DNA of 64,000 nucleotides from Cyrtodaria siliqua (lineage: Eukaryota; Mollusca; Bivalvia; Adapedonta; Hiatellidae): assembly GCA_037043455.1 (NCBI GenBank), contig JAWPHD010010981.1:23894-87893 (forward strand). The letters are read 5' to 3'. Below are positions 60,304 through 64,000 of this stretch, in pieces (positions within the stretch are counted from its first letter, which is position 1; every line of letters starts with the position of its first letter). A model generated the notes under the pieces. That model ran no database searches and had not been told where the DNA came from. It saw only the letters and a list, made by a program, of their open reading frames with translations. A program made the translations under genes and the position numbers.

Positions 60304-60476
60304 TTAAAAGCCACAATGGCCACCTTTGCAGGAATCCGAATCGAAAAGGTTACCATCACAATATCGTCCGCCGTTTGCGACGTTATCACATGTTCTTGTT
60401 CTGGTCGCTTTTCCGCTTGAGAGTCCATCACACATACAGTCACTCCACAGTGTCCATTCACTTAACACACCGTCAA
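60304..60476 (-). CDS. Paralog exon e, TSP1 no. 2 and stop
   Basis: On the - strand the acceptor is attttcag. It encodes VDGVLSEWTLWSDCMCDG, then KATRTRTCDN, NGGRYCDG and CKGGHCGF, with TAA at 60306-60304. W..W, TRTRTC and the six Cys define a complete TSP1 repeat. There is no counterpart in the + strand gene. Candidate poly(A) signals on the - strand lie at 60194-60211. Confidence 0.87.
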
Positions 60477-63400
60477 CTGAAAATAAACCAATTATACAAT
60501 TCACCAGTTTACGAAAGTTAGTTTGTGTCCATGGCTTTTACAGCAAGCAATTGGAAGGGTTTGGAAGGGTTTGCTATAAGCTGAAAGGACTTGTTTCCCA
60601 ATCGATGTAAAATAAATAAGTTTATTGGAATGGGGCCATTTTTATCCTTAGGAATTACATTTCTTTACACTTGAATCTGCATGCAAATAACTCGCTATCA
60701 ACACTGCCATTTTCGGAAACTGTTACCAATGTTCTCAGAGTATATCTATGTTTGACCTCAGGAGGGGGTCGTTACCAATGTTCTCAGAGTATGTCTATGT
60801 TTGACCTCAGTGTCAGTGACTCATGAAAAGTCGTTGAAGTAAAATGTTGAATGGACGACTACGACGATAAAGAAGTTAAAGACGACGAAAAGCGGTAGAT
60901 CTAATAATATATCAGTTATGAGAAGAATTCAGCTCAGGTGAGCTACCAATTGTCTACCGATAGATGTTGTTTCTACTGAAACTCCGGTGACGCATACTAT
61001 TTAAACTTTACGATTAGTGTATGTTTGTATTATTTTTGTTGTTGATACATTATGTATAAAGGAACTTTAACAAGACGTAAAAACTAAGCTTAGAAATAGT
61101 ATAGCACTGTGTTTTTGGAGGATAATGTTTCCTAACACATAGGCATGAATACTTAATTCGTTTACGTTTTTGTATTGTGCATATGTTAACTGTAATTATT
61201 CCGATACGCAGAGTTTGATAAATAAATTAAAGGTTCAAGCCCGACTTATGATTTTGTATTGTACAGAGGTCGATGCAAAGAATTAATATTTTCTCTTAAT
61301 ATGTCTAATAATACATACCCAACGCTTAGACCATACCGTGAATATCGACATAACGTGAATATTGACATACCGTGAACAATGAACATACCGTGAATATTTA
61401 AAAATGCATCTCGAATATTGAGCTCAACTAACTCAATAAATGTCAATGTAAATAATCATTTGCAAATTTCAGTTTGACATCAGAAGAATACAAAGTCCAC
61501 TTTACATAGCCAGGTCAACAGCCTCCAAAGAATGTCACATATTTACCTGGACATGGCGTTTCGCACGGTTTGGTCTCTTCTGCATCGCCGACACAGTCAG
61601 CTCCTGCGCCATGCGGTGGTGGATTGTCGCACAGCCTTCGTCTCGTGGTTATCTCCATGGTCGGCACTGCACCAGCTGTAATGCATGTAAATACACGTAC
61701 AAACGTTCAGCAAATGTTATTGCGTTGTGGCGCGCTTTTGATTCCTGACATCTATGTGTACAACTTAAGTAGTACCTCACCTGACTAAAGCTCAGGTTAC
61801 ATATAAAGGTATTTGTTTTTCAAATTGTTAAACAGTAACTGAAGATTTAACAGTCACACATATAGTTGGTAGAAGATTGCCCATGAACAATCTTCGTTGC
61901 TGTAGGGACAGACATTTAAAAGAATGCTGTTCTAAAATACTGAAAAAAAAACAATGTATATGTTTATTTATTAAGCATAAAATCAGTTCGATAGTTTTCA
62001 TGGAGCAACAATTTACATTTAAAGTGCCCCATCATGAAAAACCATCTGGTTATGTTTGAAACTGATGCATTGATTCAACAATAATGAGGACCTGGAGTTA
62101 GCACACATTCAAATAAACAGAAACCATAATAAGCGAATCGTCCAATAGAGGACATAAACATACATACCAAAGCAACAATAGGACCATTTGCCGAACTCTC
62201 CCCAATTGCCGTCGTGATCTTGTAACGCGTCCCCTGTGCCCCAGTCCTGGAGAAGAATAGAGTGCGATATGAGATAAATTATATAATACACAGATTCTAT
62301 AATCGTTCCTATATCTGTCAGAGTAGCTATCCATTTATTAAACAAACTGGTTCAGTGAATTAATTAAATACGTAGTAGAATATGAATGCATTAAATCAAG
62401 TACTATAAATGAAAAGTAATTAAAAATACCACCTTGGGTAGTCAAATGTAGTAAACATTAATTGTGTAGCCTTTTGTATCTCACGAAACTTTCAATAAAC
62501 ATATCAATCTAGTCTGATATTCACACTCACACTGTTATACATATGTTATTAATAGTCTTTCGACGGCATAAATTGAAGTCTGTTTGTGTAGACTTAATAA
62601 ACCAAAACAATGCACAGCCATAGATCTATGGCAGAAAAAACTCTCTGAGAAATTGATGGTTACATTTTGTCAAATCTAACAGGTTGGTAGTTTGATTGGG
62701 AATATAACTCAACATGGAAAACATATGGGAAGAATCTCTATAAGTATGCGTGTAACATTTGTATATCGTACGTTATCTTCGAAATAAAATAACAATCAAC
62801 CAAACATAAAAGAAACGAAATAAGCACAGATCCATGGCTGATCTGTCCACTAATTGTACAGCAGGAAAGCGGCGTTATTATAATAAAAGACGTCAATTTT
62901 AAAAAACTTAAAAAACAAACACGTTCGCACTCACTAGATCTGGACTTTTCGCCGGTAACGTACAGTTGTGATTTCTTAATGTAGCTGTGTCAACAATGGC
63001 GTTCAGCTGCAATATAAACACAAGACATAACATACACAAGACATAACATACAAGGGTATCCCGTCAGCGAGATTCTGGTAAGTACTACTAGTGATATGAT
63101 GCTGGTGGAAGAAGCTGGCGATAAAATAGATTATAAATAATGGGGAGAAATGGTGATGGTGATAGTAATGATAATGATGAGGATGATGATAATACGCGTA
63201 TTATTATATGTTCGACGATTATTAATATGTTTCCCTTATGTTTCTATAATATAAACAAAACAAACCTCATCTGGCCGTAAAACGCGCAGTTTACTGAAGA
63301 CAGTTTATCATTATTTAGTGTTTACCCTACGTTTTCAGCCCATCAGTTGCCTTCGATTTTCAAATACATGTACTAATTATTTATAAATATTTTACTACCA

Positions 63401-63740
63401 TCGCTCTTCACAATTAAGAGAGTGACCTATATAGAGACTATCGATAAATCTATGGTAAACACAAAGCCGGATAGAGTCTATGAAGATAAATATTCACCTT
63501 TAAGAAACCGATGTGAAGATTTCTCTTAATAGCCTCTATATTATACGTATTACTATAGAAACATAACAAACCTCATCTGGCCATAAAGTACGATGTATAA
63601 GACAGTATATCATTCTGTAAGAAACATGACAAACCTCATCTAGGGTGGCTGTAAGGCACGGGGTATACGACAGCTTATTATTAAACTGTAGTGCTATTAT
63701 CTCTGATACGTCGTTTTTGTGCCATTTTATATGACACATG
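60304..63740 (-). CDS. Convergent paralog of the CEMIP-like gene, 3' part, two TSP1 domains (5' partial)
   Basis: In transcript order the visible exons are: one ending at 63635 (5' limit unclear), 63006-62935, 62246-62168, 61675-61547 and 60476-60304. The last four join in phase. They encode LNAIVDTATLRNHNCTL, DWGTGDALQDHDGNWGEFG, a TSP1 second half with TRRRLCDNPPP, and a second TSP1 (SEWTLWSDCMCDG to GGHCGF), then TAA. The first four are homologous to exons 15-18 of the + strand gene. Here the hydrophobic tail is replaced by another TSP1 domain, so the product would be secreted rather than anchored (inference). The N-terminal beta-helix exons would lie to the right of the window. Confidence 0.82.
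60477..61546. other. Intron of the - strand paralog
   Basis: A 46-bp direct duplication lies at about 60722-60810 ('gttaccaatgttctcagagtat', then 'tctatgtttgacctcag'). A ~18-bp repeat 'cataccgtgaatattga' lies at 61328-61400. No exon seen. Confidence 0.55.
61547..61675 (-). CDS. Paralog exon d, second half of TSP1 no. 1
   Basis: On the - strand the acceptor is cattacag and the donor is ccag|gtaaat. The 129 nt encode VPTMEITTRRRLCDNPPP, then a Gly/Ala spacer and EETKPCETPCP. It is homologous to + strand exon 18, with four extra codons before the donor. Confidence 0.86.
62168..62246 (-). CDS. Paralog exon c, first half of TSP1
   Basis: On the - strand the acceptor is tctccag and the donor is tttg|gtatgt. 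The 79 nt encode DWGTGDALQDHDGNWGEFGK then WSYCC. It is nearly the same as + strand exon 17. Confidence 0.88.
62247..62934. other. Intron of the - strand paralog, nothing recognised
   Basis: AT-rich unique sequence. Confidence 0.5.
62935..63006 (-). CDS. Paralog exon b
   Basis: Read on the - strand, the acceptor is attgcag and the donor is cta|gtgagt. The 72 nt encode LNAIVDTATLRNHNCTLPAK then SPDL. It has the same length and phase as + strand exon 16, and 18 of 24 residues agree by eye. Confidence 0.87.
63264..63690 (-). repeat. Three copies of a paralog exon 3' end with its donor
   Basis: On the - strand, 'gatgag|gtttgt' preceded by a diverged copy of the LSYTPC...TLDE coding end occurs at 63635 (authentic), ~63570 and ~63274. 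The two downstream copies have lost bases and the frame. A GATGAT microsatellite lies at 63140-63190. Confidence 0.75.
63399..63484 (-). repeat. Dispersed repeat, inverted mate of 14096-14187
   Basis: The reverse complement contains 'actctatccgg', 'tttatcgatagtctctatata' and 'gaagagcgatggtagtaaaa', as at 14096-14187. Confidence 0.7.
63635..63740 (-). CDS. Paralog exon a (homologous to the 3' half of exon 15)
   Basis: The 3' end is gatgag|gtttgt at 63635. It reads SEIIALQFNNKLSYTPCLTA then TLDE, parallel to SLPYTPCFTPTTAE on the + strand. The frame is open to about 63739 with MCHIKWHKN, which faintly resembles MLYIKLQNK. The middle Cys segment of exon 15 appears to be missing. I cannot fix the acceptor, so the 5' limit is approximate. 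Confidence 0.55.
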
Positions 63741-63799
63741 ATGCGATATCCATATCCTTCCGCACAGGTTATTATTTGCTGGTGATAACCTATGAGGGA

Positions 63800-63997
63800 T
63801 GATAACCCGGAAGTAAGTGACGTCAGTAACCGTTAATTAACTGACGGCGTTAACGTGCAGGCCGTTTTTAACGTCCGTTTAAATTTCATTTCCGTTAAAA
63901 TGGATTCAGGGGAAAAGACGGTTAAATCTCTAGCCACTTTTATCGAGTTCACGGCAAAAAACGTGTCAACAAAGCTATCGATTTAGGTATGTTTTTG
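63800..63997 (+). promoter_or_regulatory. Promoter-like stretch and possible first exon at the window edge
   Basis: 'acccggaagtaagtgacgtcag' combines an ETS-like core (ccggaagt) and a perfect CRE (tgacgtca). About 80 bases later ATG at 63900 opens MDSGEKTVKSLATFIEFTAK, then an in-frame TAG that coincides with a donor-like ag|gtatgt at 63989. The combination suggests a TATA-less promoter with a short first exon, or a repeat that carries one. The gene, if any, continues past the window. Confidence 0.25.
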
Positions 63998-64000
63998 CTT

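Overview
This window is eukaryotic. It shows GT-AG introns, very small exons, about one third tandem repeat, and relics of non-LTR retrotransposons. A bivalve mollusc, or at least a lophotrochozoan, is the best guess. That rests on the style of the dispersed repeats (intronic blocks rich in 'gtccgtccgtccgt', and retroelement tails of the ATTC/CAATTC type) and on the gene family. The species is not recognised. No tRNA, rRNA, CRISPR array or bacterial-type gene was seen.

The main gene is on the + strand from 2087 to 44768, and its 5' end lies outside the window. I assembled 19 exons (2087-2259 through 44680-44768) by eye. Their phases agree at every junction and give about 808 residues ending in a stop codon. 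The protein is a CEMIP/CEMIP2 (KIAA1199/TMEM2)-type parallel beta-helix protein, the family that includes hyaluronan-binding and hyaluronan-degrading proteins. It carries a thrombospondin type 1 (TSP1) domain split over two exons and a short hydrophobic C-terminal tail that looks like a GPI-anchor signal.

A convergent paralog lies on the - strand at 60304-63740, with its 5' part beyond the right edge. It has the same exon lengths (72 and 79 nt) and phases but ends differently: two TSP1 domains and no hydrophobic tail. The two stop codons are about 15.5 kb apart.

The introns hold most of the unusual material. Several minisatellites contain the splice site of the neighbouring exon. The array at 6340-7830 repeats the last 24 exon bases plus the 5' splice site. 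The array at 20945-22050 repeats the 3' splice site plus the first 24 exon bases. The - strand gene has three copies of one exon 3' end with its donor (63264-63690). Intron 7 also carries a 2.2-kb foldback element with ~590-bp inverted arms around an exon-like ORF, inserted in an 80-bp satellite. Two other foldback or palindromic elements lie at 23757-24395 and 28681-29469.

Region by region: 1-2086 has upstream intron and repeats; 2087-11091 has exons 1-7 with a LINE fragment and the donor-edge array; 11092-19420 has the foldback element and satellites; 19421-24793 has exons 8-13 and the acceptor-edge array; 24880-29469 has minisatellite, LINE fragment and palindrome; 28186-35359 has exons 14-17 with dispersed repeats and a 36-bp array; 36968-43925 has a 48-bp satellite; 44117-44768 has exons 18-19; 45-60 kb is intergenic with a 50-bp satellite (48.0-53.8 kb), retroelement pieces and one unassigned coding-like ORF; 60.3-63.7 kb has the paralog.
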